Below, one piece after another: positions 1 through 11,355 of a stretch of 64,000 bases of DNA. The notes beneath the pieces are model-generated. The model was not told the DNA's origin. It was given only the letters and a program-made list of their open reading frames with translations, and searched no databases. The stretch is from Linyphia triangularis. Its lineage: Eukaryota > Arthropoda > Arachnida > Araneae > Linyphiidae. The position numbers and the translations under genes are program-made. Positions within the stretch are counted from its first letter, which is position 1; each line of letters begins with the position of its first letter. The stretch lies in contig OZ021732.1 of NCBI GenBank assembly GCA_963978545.1, positions 24,004,688 to 24,068,687 on the forward strand, in the 5' to 3' direction.

Positions 1-379
1 ATTTCGTTCAGCTTCCGGTAATCCACACAAAATCTTGTGGAACCATACTTCTTTCAAACGAGTACGATCAGAGAGGCCTATGGACTTGAGGAGGGTTCGA
101 TAACTCTATTCGCTTCCATCTCCTGTAACAATTTTCCGACCTCTTCTCCTGTTTTGCTTATGGAAGTCTTCGAGGATATTGTTTAATTGGTAGGTGGGCT
201 CCAGAATCAATTTTATGTTGTGTGAGTTTCATTATTCCGACATCTTTCAAAGACACTGAAAAAACATCTCGAAATTCTCTTATAAGGTTTTTGGCAATTT
301 TCCCTTGACTCCCTTTCAACCGATCATCCCCGAGAAGCTGCTCGACTAAGTCCTCGGCGGGTGCAGCCGAAAGTTCCAC
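1..379 (-). pseudogene. Broken pol fragment: linker and N-terminal reverse transcriptase
   Basis: The 158-379 stretch translates to the segment that precedes reverse transcriptase in gypsy elements and ends in a PRRLP-type motif (visible IKQYPRRLP). A frameshift follows. The next readable frame contains the RT start motif FCVDYRKLNE at about 1-40. Two in-frame stops sit where the family has Trp (TGG to TAG, near 72) and Arg (CGA to TGA, near 55); both fit C-to-T decay. The fingers and palm up to the catalytic Asp residues lie outside the window. Confidence 0.85.
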
Positions 380-442
380 AGATCTTTGTTTGATGCTGGT
401 AACAGATGAACAGGTGGCAGTTTATTCTCCTTTCTTAATAAC

Positions 443-1010
443 TCAAGTAGAATCAGTAACATTGGACATTCTCACATGCACTATTTCCCTGGAGAGGTCC
501 ACCAGCTTTGCTCCCACTAACACTCCTTTCGGAACACAACTTGATGGGGAAAAATCCGTAACTCCAAACTGGAAGCTCTTCTGCACCTCTGTTGAACCTT
601 TTACCACCAAATCCATCATGGAAGGAATCGTTACATCTTCAAGAGCTACAATCTGATATGCACATAGATCCTTTGTCTCCAAAGCAAACTTTGGAACTTT
701 TTCTACCCCTGTTTAAAACACGTCTTTCTCAAAATTCAAAGTAATTTAATTTTTCTTTAATAAGTCCAGTCCAAAAATGCATGGATCCATAATTTCAGCC
801 ACGTAAACGGTGTGCGTATAGGTGTTTAATCCAAAGGAGATGTTGACTTTTATTTTCCCCTGCACATTAATCTTGTCAACAGTCACAGTCGATACGGAAG
901 GCGCCATGTAAAGAGGCTGTCCAGGCGCCGGGCTACATCCGTCCGTACGATGGTTACATTCGCCCGAGTCAACTATTAGACGATAAGGATTTCCGTTAAT
1001 CGCTCCATCC
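443..1010 (-). pseudogene. Retropepsin-like (aspartic protease) region of the gypsy element
   Basis: The minus-strand reading around 780-980 gives an LVDSG-like active-site motif (near 965) and, further on, a flap-distal motif close to MDPCIFGLDLL (near 770-800), as in Ty3/gypsy proteases. The family usually has DSGA at the active site; here the residue after DSG is not Ala. There is no single uninterrupted frame. Downstream, 443-682 is an open stretch joining protease to the RT linker. The call rests on order within the element as much as on motifs. Confidence 0.6.
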
Positions 1011-1481
1011 AGGCATTAACCCTGGTTTCCTCCTGATGGGATGAGATTTTAAAGAAGCTGAGTAGGGCACCACCTGCTTTACACGGCAACCTCCGCCCTG
1101 TGAGATGGCCGCTTCTTAGTTTAATTGTTGAGACTCGGATGAGTCCCCTCTCTTAACCAAATCTGGGCAATCATGTCTGAAACGTCCTTCATGGTTACAG
1201 AGCTAACAAACCACTCTAGTTTTTCCATCCTTTGATACAAGATAACTTCTCTCCACCTTGTTTTCCAGTTCCTGAAACTTCTTAGTAAAAAGTTCCGAGG
1301 AATCGTCAATCAATGCTCCATGTACGAAACGCCGTTCTTTTCTAGAAGCTTGCTGTGCGGCTTCTACTCTCATGGCATAGACGAGGGCGGGCTTTAGATC
1401 TTTACTTTCTGATATCCTGGTAGCTTGCTGTATGTCGAGATCTTTGATGGCGTCTACAAAATACTGTAAAGACAGATTATC

Positions 1482-2161
1482 TCATACGTCTGAGAGACAG
1501 TCAGGAAAAGCAAGGAGTGACAGTCTTTCTATATCCAAGGCTAATTCTTGAAGTGTTTCACCGATCTTTTGATGTCTTGTTTTTAATTGCAGTCTGTTAT
1601 AATCCTTTAAATGTTGCTCGCCAAACCGCAGTTGTAACATGCTTTTCAATGCAGCCAACTCTCCCCGTTTATCTTCCGGCAGTGTTTGAAGAATGTCTGC
1701 AGCTTCACCTCTAAGAGATGCTGCAAGATGGAATGCTTTTGTGAGGTAATCCCATCCATTAGCAGTGGCTATCATATTGAACTGAGTTCTATAAACGCTC
1801 CACGCCGACTTCCCTTCGAAAGTTGAAGCCATGTGTTAGGACGTGGCCCAAAAACTTCTGTGGAAACCTCCTCTTAGTTCAACTTTGCAGCTGTCACAGC
1901 ACCGCGAGTTTCCAGTTTCCGAAGTCTTTCTTCCATAGCGTCATTAATTCTTTCCTGCTCTTTTTTCATGGTGGAAACCTTTACTTCCATTTCCTTTCTT
2001 ACTTTTGAAATGTCTTCTTTCACACCCGAATTATCCTCCCTCATCGATTGTGGGACAGTTTCAGTACGCTGTACAAATCCGTTGATGGGTCGCAAATGTT
2101 GCTTCTGGACTGGCGGCGTTTGCGGCTTTTGTTGCTTCTTGGCGGCCTTGACTGGCGGCAA
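1482..2161 (-). pseudogene. Gag-like region of the gypsy element
   Basis: Two open stretches, 1874-2161 and 1482-1832, lie in different frames, so a frameshift separates them. The first is Lys/Glu-rich and coiled-coil-like with a basic, Pro-rich start. The second resembles gypsy-type gag capsid domains: FEGKSAWSVYRTQF near its start, then LRGEAADILQ and LQLRFGEQH, which match the usual order of the retrotransposon gag family. A short Cys/His stretch near 1090-1110 (GHLTGRRLPC) may be the remnant of a zinc knuckle. Confidence 0.75.
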
Positions 2162-2305
2162 TTGTAGCGGCGGTAGTTTCTTGGCAGGCTTTCATTTCGG
2201 CTGTGGTGGTTTCTTGGCATGTTTTAATTCCAGCATCATTTCCATGAGTTGCTTCAATTGGTCCTCTATCATTCCTCTAGTTGTTAGAATTCAAGCTGAT
2301 AATAC

Positions 2306-2322
2306 CCCACTTCTGACACAAC
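2306..2322 (-). other. Putative primer binding site next to the LTR
   Basis: Immediately inside the LTR end, the minus strand reads GTTGTGTCAGAAGTGGGG. A TGTCAGAAGTGGG-like sequence at this place is common in gypsy-type elements as the tRNA primer site. I do not assign the tRNA. Confidence 0.5.
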
Positions 2323-2705
2323 TGTTATGAATTTTCCTCAGAGGCAATGATGGTTGATGGAATGAGTTTTTATTAAATTAAAACTATTATTTATTCACTT
2401 CAAAAACTTACAAAATTTATTCAAAGACAATAGTGCAATTACTCTCAAGCTTCAAACAATACAAGCTTCAGTAAGAACAACTTTGAATACAGCGATTATA
2501 CAAGCTCACTCCAATAGGTAAACAAAGCGATCAGCTTTCATCGAAATCCGAAGTCAATCTGTCTGTCGATTTTAGCTGCGGTCTAATTTATAGAGGAGCA
2601 TGAGAACCTTCTCGAAAAATCCTGCCAACTCGCCAAGTAAAAGAAACATCTCGAAATTTCCTGATTGCTTTAGGTGTTGCCACCTTTTTCTAACCTGTAT
2701 TATCA
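2323..2705 (-). repeat. 5' LTR of the gypsy-type element
   Basis: On the minus strand it begins TGATAATACAGG and ends CATAACA, giving TG...CA termini with partial inverted symmetry. It contains a TATA box (CTCTATAAATTAG, 2587-2592) and further on AATAAA (2416-2421) in the right order for promoter and polyadenylation. The partner LTR lies left of the window, so ends are inferred from TG/CA and the adjacent primer-site-like sequence. The target duplication cannot be seen. Confidence 0.7.
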
Positions 2706-3155
2706 CTGTTAATAAGTAAGATAAAATAAAATACGATAGAACTTAAAACAAATACGTCACTATTTACAACTATATAAAAAAAAAATTGTGTAACAATATA
2801 TAAATAGATGAAAGATAAGAGAAAATAGGGGGCAAATATTACTGCACATTGAAATTTGAATAACTTGAATGGTGCTAATGAATTCATCGTAAATTGTCTT
2901 TCTTCTTCTGTTAAAAAGCATCCAAATTTTGCAGGGCATTGTGTGTAATAGATACTTACTTACCTATAAGTAATGGCTGATTTTGAGAAAAAATGGAATT
3001 GAAAACATACTTATGTGGCTTTTGCATTATCATAGATTTTGTTGCTCTGTAATAAAGTATTATCTAATTGTAACTCTTTACAAAGATCTCTATACATTAA
3101 ATGTATACTTTGGAAAAGAAGTATATTGAATAAAATTCTTATTTACATATTGTAG

Positions 3156-3311
3156 ACTGTTCTGACGGGCATCAGTCATCACAGAAAGAAATCGTTGTAT
3201 GCAACCTGTGGTGAGAAAGTGGACATTTGGGAAAGCACTAGGTCTGAACCACTACGCTCTCTCACTTGGGGTGTGGATACTGTAAAGAGTGTTAAGTTTA
3301 ATCCGATTCAG
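3156..3311 (+). CDS. Dcaf13: Dcaf13 exon, WD repeats
   Basis: 52 codons, phase 0 to 0, between TGTAG and CAG|GTATGT. It encodes ATCGEKVDIWE and LTWGVDTVKSVKFNPIQ, which match central WD blades of DCAF13. The nearest upstream sequence is the gypsy LTR 450 bp away; no other coding sequence for this gene is visible to the left. Confidence 0.93.
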
Positions 3312-6300
3312 GTATGTATTTGCATTTAGTAATTTTTTTCTGTTGTGTCAATTTCTGATTTGCATACATTGAAATTTTTTAATTTTCAAATGTGTTTGGT
3401 AAAAAAATCTGAACAATTTTGTTCTAAAAGGGATATATTTTGTTTAAATTTTTTTATATGAGGTGCGCTTGCATTCAAAATAGATCAGATCCATTTAAAA
3501 AAAAAAAAAAAACCCTACTTAAAATCAACTAATTTGTAACACTCATGTAACCTGGAATATTATTACACATAGTTGTGATTATAATATTTTCCTTAATCCA
3601 CTGACGGTCATGGGAATGGGCGAAATTCCCTAGTTGTTTTCCCTGCAATAATTTTTAAATTATATTTCTAATTCAAATACATAATATTTTTTAATTATTT
3701 TTTATTTATTTTGTTTTAGATAGGTTATAGACTATTATCCTAATAAAATATCTAAAATATATCGTATTTTAACTTTTATTTATAAACTTAAAAATGCTGT
3801 ATATTGCTAGAAAAACTGGGGATCCTAAGACGTATATATACGTGCATGACCGTCAATGGGTTAAACAGGGTTCCCACGGTCATTAAAAGTTCTTAATATT
3901 TTTTAACTTGTTTTCAAGGCCTTGAAAATGCTTAAAGGTGCATAAAATTCCTTGAAAATGCTTAGAGTTCCTTAAAAGTCCTTAATTTTTGCAGATGTTG
4001 TGTGCCTAAATGCAAAATTTATAAAAATACAACTTAGACTTGCCATCCCCACGTGTCCGCCACTTATCCGTACTGTATCAGAATTCTCTGACGTATTTGA
4101 ATTATGCATGCCCCAATTTGTAACTTTTTTGGTTGAATATACTTTATTAAAAATTTGTATATATATACATGATGCTTAAATAACAAATTTTCAAACGTCC
4201 TTAAAAAACATTATTCCTTAAAAGTCATTGATTTTCATTCTGTGATTTGAGTGGGAACCCTGTTAAATTATTACCAGATTAACACAATCATGTTAATTTT
4301 GGCTCTAAAATGCGTTGCCATTAAGTTTAAGTGTTTTATAATCTTAGCTAATGTATTAAGAGATTCAAAGTAAAATTGTGTTTGTGAAAAAGTTCTTTAT
4401 TTAAAATAAGTCTTTAAAATATATTATAATTTTGCTTTCATGTTCTACTGATATATGTTCTAATTTTTTAATTTTTTTTTTTTCAATTTCATTACTTAGC
4501 TTATATAACAAAATGTTTTGAAATGACCAGGTCTAAATTTATTATCAGAATGTAACCCTTTGAGTAAAATAAATATTTTTGGATAGTCAATGCAAAACAG
4601 ATTGAATGCATATTTGCTTGTTCTGTGGCTGGTTATATTTATAAATATTAAATTTAAACTCTTCATGTAATATTAGCAGTAGAAAATTTAAATTGTGAGA
4701 TGCGTTTACACACATTTAATTGTAGTTATCAGTTACTTATTGTGGTAAAATTAAAAGTTAAATTGTTAAGCATAACTCTCGAAATATTTTTAATTTAAAA
4801 TGCACCTTTTTTTAAAAAAATAGCTTAAATTTAAAACTATCAGTATGTAACAAAGTCAATCATAATAAAATAACTAGATTCAACACATTAATAAAGCGAA
4901 CATAAAGTAAATTGTTTGAAATATAAGGCTTTCTGAAATTTTCCGAAAGCAAATTCATTAAAATTCATTATTTAATTAAAAAATTCTACTTTTAGGCGGA
5001 CGTTTTGGGAAGCACATGCAGCGATCGTAGTATTATTTTGTACGATGTTAGGGAAGCTCATCCTATTAGAAAAGTAAGATGTTCACTATTTATAACCCTT
5101 TATAACATATTTATTTAGTCTTACAAGGATAGAAATATCTGTTGTTTAATATGTTAAGCGCATGTTAAAATTCTGATTAAGCATGTATCATGTTACTACA
5201 TGCCTAAGCATGTATCATGCTACTACCTGCCTAACATGGCATGGTATTTTTTTTAAAAAAATTATATTTTCGACCAAGTAAATTGTTTGAAGTTATCACA
5301 TTAATGCAAATAAAATTAACTTGCTTCAAATACATTATCAAATAATTAAAAAGAAACTTTTTGTTTGACTCATGGACAATTATCAAAGGACAATCTATTT
5401 TGATACTTGGTAATTGAGTAAGAGATTCAATTAGAAATAACATGTTCAAAAGTAATACTACCTATATTATTTTATGCTTGAAGTTCACTCTACAAAATAT
5501 TCAGCATTTTAATTTTTGGCTTGTGAATTTAATTTTTACACAACACGTTGAAATTTTTTCAACCTAAAAATCTTATCAGCGCGATTCAAATAAATATACT
5601 TAAACATTTAAATTTACAATTTCAATATTTTAATTCATTTAAAAAAAGGCAACATGAGTGCTAACCATCAGTAAAACACTCTTGTCTACAATATTGCTGC
5701 TAAGCTATTACTCTCTAATGCAATATACATATGCCAGCTAATTAGTTTAGCAAATAAAAGAAAAAGTTTAAGAATATTAAGCTTAGAACTTGGATAAGAT
5801 TAAACTCCAACTTAAAATATTGTTTCAAATTTCTATATTTTGGCATCTACCACAATACTGCCATTACTTTTATGGTACACTAGCAGTGTGGCCCCGTCTG
5901 CTGGGGACCCGTTGAAAGACATAGAGAAATACATTCCAGAAAAGTGGAACAGATGTAGTATAAAGCATTCGGCAATTTTTTTTTCTTCCATTTAACGTTC
6001 AGAAAAATCGCAAAAATCAAAAACTCAGTTACTAAAAGAAAATTAAAGCATTAATAATCATAAAATTAAGTTAAAATATAAATTATGAAGAGTACTCTTC
6101 CATCAGGCGGTTACCAGTTAACACCAAGCCTAAATGTTTACCTGTTTAAATGCGTGTAAATGTATCGCCAATTCTTAATATAGGAAATACATTATTTAAA
6201 GGTTGTAAGATTTGCAATTTGTCGGTTTATATCTGTTACACGACTAACAGAATAGTACCAAATTTAGTTAAAATATAAATAATAAAATAAAATTAAAATA

Positions 6301-9300
6301 TAACTGAAAATAAAAACCGTCATTTATCTGTACAAAAACACCAAATAAAATCATGCCAAAGAAATATCTTATTCTGCATCTGTATCAAAAAGGTTAGTAA
6401 TCTTCGAAATTTTTTAGTACACAGAAAAAAAAAAGTAGAACTCCGTTACCAACTTCATAATCACAACCAAAATAAAGCACCAAAGAAATAAAATCGAAAA
6501 TGAAATACTATCTTCTGGTTTAAACTGTAAAATAATCTGGTGTAAATAAAATAGTAAAACATGTATAATACAAAAAATGTATTCAAATCTAGAATAAGTA
6601 ATATGGAACTTGATACACAGGAAAAAAACCGCTGTACAAATAAAAATAATCTAAAGAAAGAATTTTGATATTTTGGGTTAAATACTAAAGAAAATGAATG
6701 TTTGGAAATAAGAAGAAATATTAGCAAATGGCGAAATGATTTGAAAGTTTTCGGTGAATTTCAATAACATTAGCTGTTATATTTACATCAGAATATTATG
6801 TTATTAATAATATTATATGACTATTATGTTACGCTTTTAAACGGCGCATACACAGAGCGCCAATTAACAGTAAATATATGGAAAATTATAATGGTGCTTG
6901 AACTGCTTTGTGGACAGATGATTGTGATACATAAAAATAATCAGAAAAAATAGGGGGACACATTTAAATAACTTTTAGTTTTATTCTGATGCAATAAAAA
7001 AATATCGTTGCCATTCCAAGATTTTTTTTTAATGTAATTAAATTTTAATGTAAGCAACTTTTAATCGAATTTAAAAGTTGTTCTCTACAATCTCGATGTA
7101 CTAAAGCTTTTACGTACCAAATTTCGTACCTCTAGGTGTAAAACTGTGGATTTGTATAAGGTTCAGACGTACAGACAACTCAGTTTTATATATATATATA
7201 TAGATTTTGTCATTGAAGTGGTTTGTAGAACTAAAATGGAATATTTATAGGTGGTATTGGAGCTGTGTACGAATGCTATATCATGGAATCCAATGGAAGC
7301 TTTTGTGTTTGTAGCTGCATCTGAAGATTACAAGTAATACAATTTAAGCATATTTAAAATTTCAGCTTAATTTAATAATTTATGTGAATAAATAACTATA
7401 AAATTTGAATATATATCTTTAAATACTTGGGTTTCAACTCTTATAAATCTATTGTCTCTTGTTTCCAATATTGATTTAATGTCACAGGTACAGAAAGATG
7501 TTAGATTAAACTACACATGCTCCAAACTTATAGAAAAATTAGGAAATCAGGTCAATGAATATGTTAATGGGAATCAAATTTCCATTAACTGAATTATTTT
7601 CTTTTTATTATTTCTGGATATACTGAAATTTCAGAAAAAGTGGTACAAACGTGTGTGCAAATTAACATACATACCACAAATCATGGCTGCCTGGGTGGAA
7701 AGTGACCCATCTGCAATTGAAATTCAAAGCAGTTGAATAAGTTTTACACTCTTGCAGTGTGATATATGTATCATCGTTTGCATCAATCACTGCACTTACA
7801 TACTAGTGAACTTCTGTTGAGCCTTCTAGAGGTGTTTTCTCAATTAGATGAATTTCAATAGGCATGCAACTCTGATACATCCAAATTCAATGCTAGGCCC
7901 CAATAAGCTATTTTGTAAGAGCTGTAGAATGCTGCATCCACATTATGCGCTTTATTGAGTATATCTCTTTTTAAGAATTGAAGCACAGTAACCCCTTATT
8001 ATATCACACATTCGTATAAATCACGCTTTTGCTATGTCTCCCATTTTTTTGTTTCCCGGTATTGTATTGCTCCATATATTGTGCATTTTGCTTGTGTCTC
8101 GACAAGTGCGATATATCGAGGGGCTACTGTTTTAGACTATTGTATTAGTTTTTCTATCACATCAGTGTATGTTTCTCTCTATTGCTAACCTCAAGATGTT
8201 AGATAATATATTTTGGGAATTACCCTTTCAACCACATGCAATGTGGATATTGAGTGTTACCTGTTTTCTGTAATTTCAAAGGCTTATTATTATCACATTA
8301 AAAATAGTTTACCATTGGAAGGATGATAATCAAAAAGCTTTTATGTATGTAACTAGTAACTAGTATTTCTAATAAATTTTTAGAAAATAATTATTAGAGC
8401 TAAGGTTTAGTCTTATTAATGTTTCAGAAAATTGAGTTTTTGTCAGAATTTTCATCTTAGTTTGTGTTTATTGTTTTTTAGTTTATACTCTTTTGATATG
8501 AGGAAACTTACTTCTCCACTCCAAGTTCACAAAGATCATACATCAGCTGGTAAATTTTAAACGTTTCTTTCTAGAAAACAAGTGTATTGTTTTGTTTTCA
8601 TGTGTTTATTTATACCTGTGAATTTGAGTTTCTGAAAGTTAATTCAACTTTCTCAATATTTCTTATTATTAGTATCTTGGAAAATCACATTTTTAACTTA
8701 TAAGAAGGCTGTTTTTTATTACTCATTATTTTGATGCTATTTTGATGCCGCTCCTAAATAATTTGAAAATATTGTGTCATTTAAAACTCCTCTCTTAAGT
8801 GGGACAAAACAAGGTATAGAATTCTTGTTTTTGCTTGGGATGAGAGGTAAAAAATGCACACTCTAACACTTTCTGATGCAATGAGTACTGTTTTTAGAAG
8901 TGTTTATAGTGTTACATTGTTAGTTTTATTAACTTCATGATGTATTTGGTTGTTCAATTAATAATAAACTTAGTGGTTCACTAACATTTTAGTTGCTAGG
9001 TTTGTATATTAGACAGCTGGTACTATTGTTATATAATTAAAAGTTAATTTGTTAAGTGGTTTTATTAAAAAATATTAATTCAAAAACAGAAAGAACATAT
9101 TTTAATCTGCATTAATAATTCATTCATTTTAAAATTACAGTAACTGCATTTGTGATATTATGGATATTTTGGTTTATTAAAGTGTTTTCATATTTATTTT
9201 GAAATGTTACTTATAAATTAAAAGGTGATTTGACCAAGAAAAAAAAAAGAAGAAAAAAAACATAAATTTTGTTGCTGTTTCTCAATGTAAAGTAATATGC

Positions 9301-11333
9301 GTACATTGAGAAACAGAAACTCAACATTTTCTCAATATAAAGTTTAATGCCTGTTTTCACCAGATAGAATAAAAATGGCAGTTTTAATAAAGTAATTAAA
9401 TATATTGTTTCTTTATTAGTTCTAGATGTAGATTATTCCCCTACTGGTAAAGAGTTTGTGTCTGGAAGCTATGACAAATCTATTCGAATATTTCCTCTAA
9501 ATTCCGGACGAAGCAGGTATGTATAATTGCCCTTTGGGGAAAATATTTTTTAGATACATTCTAAAAGTAATGTTTATGTCTTAATTTCTTCAAATATTTT
9601 ATATTTTTAACAAATTCTAAATTTCAGTGAAGCCCAAAACAGTAGTTTAAAATTATGTTATTAATTTAAAAAAATGTTTACTATCCTTATTAATATTTCA
9701 TTAATTTTTTTTTTTTTTTATCTAATTCTATTGTACTTTTGGATATAAAAATTTTAATTCAAAAGTTGTGTAACATTTTGTAATAAATATTATGTCATAA
9801 ATTGTGTTTAAAATATTCTATGTAATTTTCTTTTACTATTAATGGAAATAAAAATTGCTGTTAAAAATTTTATTTACATTAAAAGTGAAATAATTTATTA
9901 ACTATCCATGAATAAAATTCTCATTCCTTTTAACATTTTAGAGATATATATCACACCAAACGCATGCAAAGGTTGACATCTGTTCTGTGGTCTTTGGATA
10001 ACAAATACTTACTCACAGGTTCAGATGAAATGAATATTAGAGTTTGGAAAGCCAAAGCTTCAGACAAAATGGGGACAGTAAGTACTATGAAGTTTTATAA
10101 GAATACAATAAAGATGTTAAGTTTCTACTTCACATACAGATTATAGTTTTGAATCATGCTGGCTATGTTCTTTCTTTGTTCAAAATAACTTTATTTTAAT
10201 TGCCCCCAAAAAGGAATAAAGATTGGCAATAGAACTTTGAACTTTGGTATTCCTCAAGGAATAATTTTGGAAATATTGAGTTATTTTTCTATATTCATTA
10301 AGCAATAGGAGAAATGAAGGTTTTATTGACAAAATTGAAATCACCATTATATAATATTTCTGTATGTGGATATTCTTTTATTTTCTAGATAGTAATGGAA
10401 CTTTAAAGTGATTTAAATCTATCGAGTAATTTTTTTAATACATTTTTTAACTGTGTCCAAAAAGTTTTTTTAATGAATTTATTTCATAAAAAGTGATAAG
10501 ATAATTCTTTGATGTTGTGTATTGTAAATTATCATTATACTCTTCCTTTCTTTTGGAAACTCATAAATCATCTGGTACACTATAAAATAATGATGATTCT
10601 CCAATATTTTATCTTGTCATAACTCCATATGTATCAGATAATATAATACAAGGCTTAAAACATAAATTGTGAAGTTAAATATATCTATACAAATATCAAA
10701 TAATTTACAAAATTATAATGTAACAGTTATTTAAATTATATTTCTAATATATATTGAATAGATACATACAAATTAGAAATATTTCTTAATTATCTGTAGG
10801 ACATTTCCATTTTTTTTATTTACAATAATGTTTAGTTTAACAAATGTTTGTTTTACATGATTGAGTTTATAAAATTAAATTTTTTTTTCCAGCTGTCTTA
10901 TAGAGAGCGTATGTCTATTAATCATGCTGAAAAGCTAAAAGAGAAGTTTAGCCGACATCCTAAAATTCAACGCATTTCAAGGAACAGACATGTACCGAAA
11001 CATATTTATAATGCTACAAAAGAGCACAGAGCCATTATACAATCTCAAAAGAGGAAGTAAGTATTTGATATTATGTTCTAAATATTTCTACCTTTATAAT
11101 TCTCTTATCGTTTAAAATTTAAAAATAGTTATTTAAATAATTTCTTAAAGTAAAATGATAATTTTCGAAGTGTCGTAAACTGAAATTGTTAGAAAATATA
11201 TATTTTTGGCATATTTTGTTTTTCAAACACTTCTTTCTTTTTCAGGGAGTCAAATCGACGATTACATAGTAAACCCGGAGCTGTTCCCTTTGTTAGTGAA
11301 CGTGTTAAGCATATTGTACAGGAAGATGAGTGA
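3156..11333 (+). CDS. Dcaf13: DDB1/CUL4-associated factor 13 (Sof1-like WD40 protein), 3' part of gene
   Basis: Eight exons join into 870 nt, 290 codons with the stop, with all splice phases matching: 3156-3311, 4996-5073, 7251-7333, 8482-8549, 9420-9516, 9942-10077, 10893-11056, 11246-11333. The product carries WD40 repeats (motifs TCGEKVDIWE, GSTCSDRSIILYD, DYSPTGKEFVSGSYDKSI, GSDEMNIRVWK) followed by the basic C-terminal Sof1-like domain (FSRHPKIQRISRNRHVPK, HSKPGAVPFVSE). DCAF13/Sof1 is a nucleolar component of the small-subunit processome acting in 18S rRNA maturation; in animals it is also a CRL4 substrate receptor. The family is about 445 residues, so about 155 N-terminal residues are encoded left of the window, beyond the retrotransposon. 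AATAAA is at 11350. Confidence 0.95.
3593..3864 (+). mobile_element. piggyBac-like MITE
   Basis: About 270 bp bounded by TTAA at 3593-3596 and 3861-3864. The inner ends are inverted repeats: left TTAATCCACTGACGGTCATG, right (reverse complement) TTAACCCATTGACGGTCATG. TTAA duplication with CCC-type termini is the piggyBac pattern. No coding capacity; intronic in Dcaf13. Confidence 0.75.
3866..4262. mobile_element. Non-autonomous DNA element with CAGGGTTCCCAC termini
   Basis: A 397-bp element with inverted ends CAGGGTTCCCAC / GTGGGAACCCTG and a 5-bp flanking direct repeat TTAAA (3861-3865 and 4263-4267). Inside are repeated short motifs such as CCTTGAAAATGC and CCTTAAAAGTCCTTAA. The same kind of subterminal motif occurs in the larger element at 13552-17216, so the two are probably related. 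A hAT-like family is possible; not proven. Confidence 0.75.
4996..5073 (+). CDS. Dcaf13: Dcaf13 exon, WD repeat
   Basis: 26 codons, phase 0 to 0, flanked by TTTAG and AAA|GTAAGA. Encodes ADVLGSTCSDRSIILYDVRE, a complete WD-blade core ending in the typical hydrophobic YD pair. Confidence 0.93.
5178..5232. repeat. Short tandem repeat, about 27 bp x 2
   Basis: Two adjacent, slightly diverged copies of a unit starting TAAGCATGTATCATG and ending CTGCC/ATGCC, inside a Dcaf13 intron. No coding or RNA function is apparent. Confidence 0.7.
5878..7204 (+). repeat. Degenerate interspersed repeat, unclassified
   Basis: The left end reads ACTAGCAGTGTGGCCCC with a GC-rich near-palindrome (CCCCGTCTGCTGGGG). 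The right end reads GGTTCAGACGTACAGACAAC followed by a TA run and AGAT. This head/tail style resembles widespread arthropod non-autonomous repeats, such as Lep1/Helitron-like units; the intervening 1.2 kb has no coding capacity. Boundaries are approximate. Confidence 0.4.
7251..7333 (+). CDS. Dcaf13: Dcaf13 exon, WD repeat
   Basis: 83 nt, phase 0 to 2, between TTATAG and TACAA|GTAATA. Encodes NAISWNPMEAFVFVAASEDY, closely matching the DCAF13 blade with the conserved SWNPME turn. Confidence 0.93.
7986..8129. mobile_element. pogo/Tigger-like MITE
   Basis: A 144-bp element with inverted ends CAGTAACCCCTTATTATATC and, in reverse complement, CAGTAGCCCCTCGATATATC. These resemble pogo-group Tc1/mariner termini. 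The expected TA duplication is not intact. Confidence 0.6.
8482..8549 (+). CDS. Dcaf13: Dcaf13 exon, WD repeat
   Basis: 68 nt, phase 2 to 1, between TTTTTAG and GCTG|GTAAAT. Encodes LYSFDMRKLTSPLQVHKDHT, the end of one WD blade and the start of the next. Confidence 0.92.
9275..9316. repeat. Intronic hairpin
   Basis: Perfect 15-bp arms, CTGTTTCTCAATGTA at 9275-9289 and its complement at 9302-9316, around a 12-nt loop. A partial third copy (TTTCTCAATATAAAG) follows at about 9330. Confidence 0.7.
9420..9516 (+). CDS. Dcaf13: Dcaf13 exon, WD repeat
   Basis: 97 nt, phase 1 to 2, between TTATTAG and AGCAG|GTATGT. Encodes LDVDYSPTGKEFVSGSYDKS, the best conserved stretch of the family. Confidence 0.94.
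9942..10077 (+). CDS. Dcaf13: Dcaf13 exon, WD repeat
   Basis: 136 nt, phase 2 to 0, between TTTTAG and GGGACA|GTAAGT. Encodes YHTKRMQ and GSDEMNIRVWKAKASDKMGT, the last canonical WD blade. Confidence 0.94.
10893..11056 (+). CDS. Dcaf13: Dcaf13 exon, Sof1-like domain
   Basis: 164 nt, phase 0 to 2, between TTCCAG and GAGGAA|GTAAGT. Encodes a Lys/Arg-rich segment with KLKEKFSRHPKIQRISRNRH and VPKHIYNA, the start of the Sof1-like C-terminal domain. Confidence 0.94.
11246..11333 (+). CDS. Dcaf13: Dcaf13 terminal coding exon
   Basis: 88 nt including TGA at 11331-11333, preceded by TTTTTCAG. Encodes SNRRLHSKPGAVPFVSERVK and ends VQEDE. The HSKPGxVPFVSE motif is a signature of the family C-terminus. 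Confidence 0.94.
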
Positions 11334-11349
11334 TTGTATAGTTATACGT

Positions 11350-11355
11350 AATAAA
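11350..11355 (+). terminator. Dcaf13: Dcaf13 polyadenylation signal
   Basis: AATAAA lies 17 nt after the stop codon, in an AT-rich stretch. This would give a very short 3' UTR. Confidence 0.65.

Larger units (their letters stand above)
1..2705 (-). mobile_element. Decayed Ty3/gypsy-type LTR retrotransposon, 5' part
   Basis: The element reads right to left: LTR (2323-2705), leader, gag-like region (about 1480-2160), retropepsin-like region (about 720-1000), then the linker and start of reverse transcriptase (1-380). It runs off the left edge, so the 3' LTR and integrase are not in view. The coding frame is broken by several frameshifts and stops, so this copy is inactive. It is antisense to Dcaf13 and lies just upstream of that gene's first visible exon, so it is most likely an intronic insertion. 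Clade assignment below Ty3/gypsy is not attempted. Confidence 0.85.
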
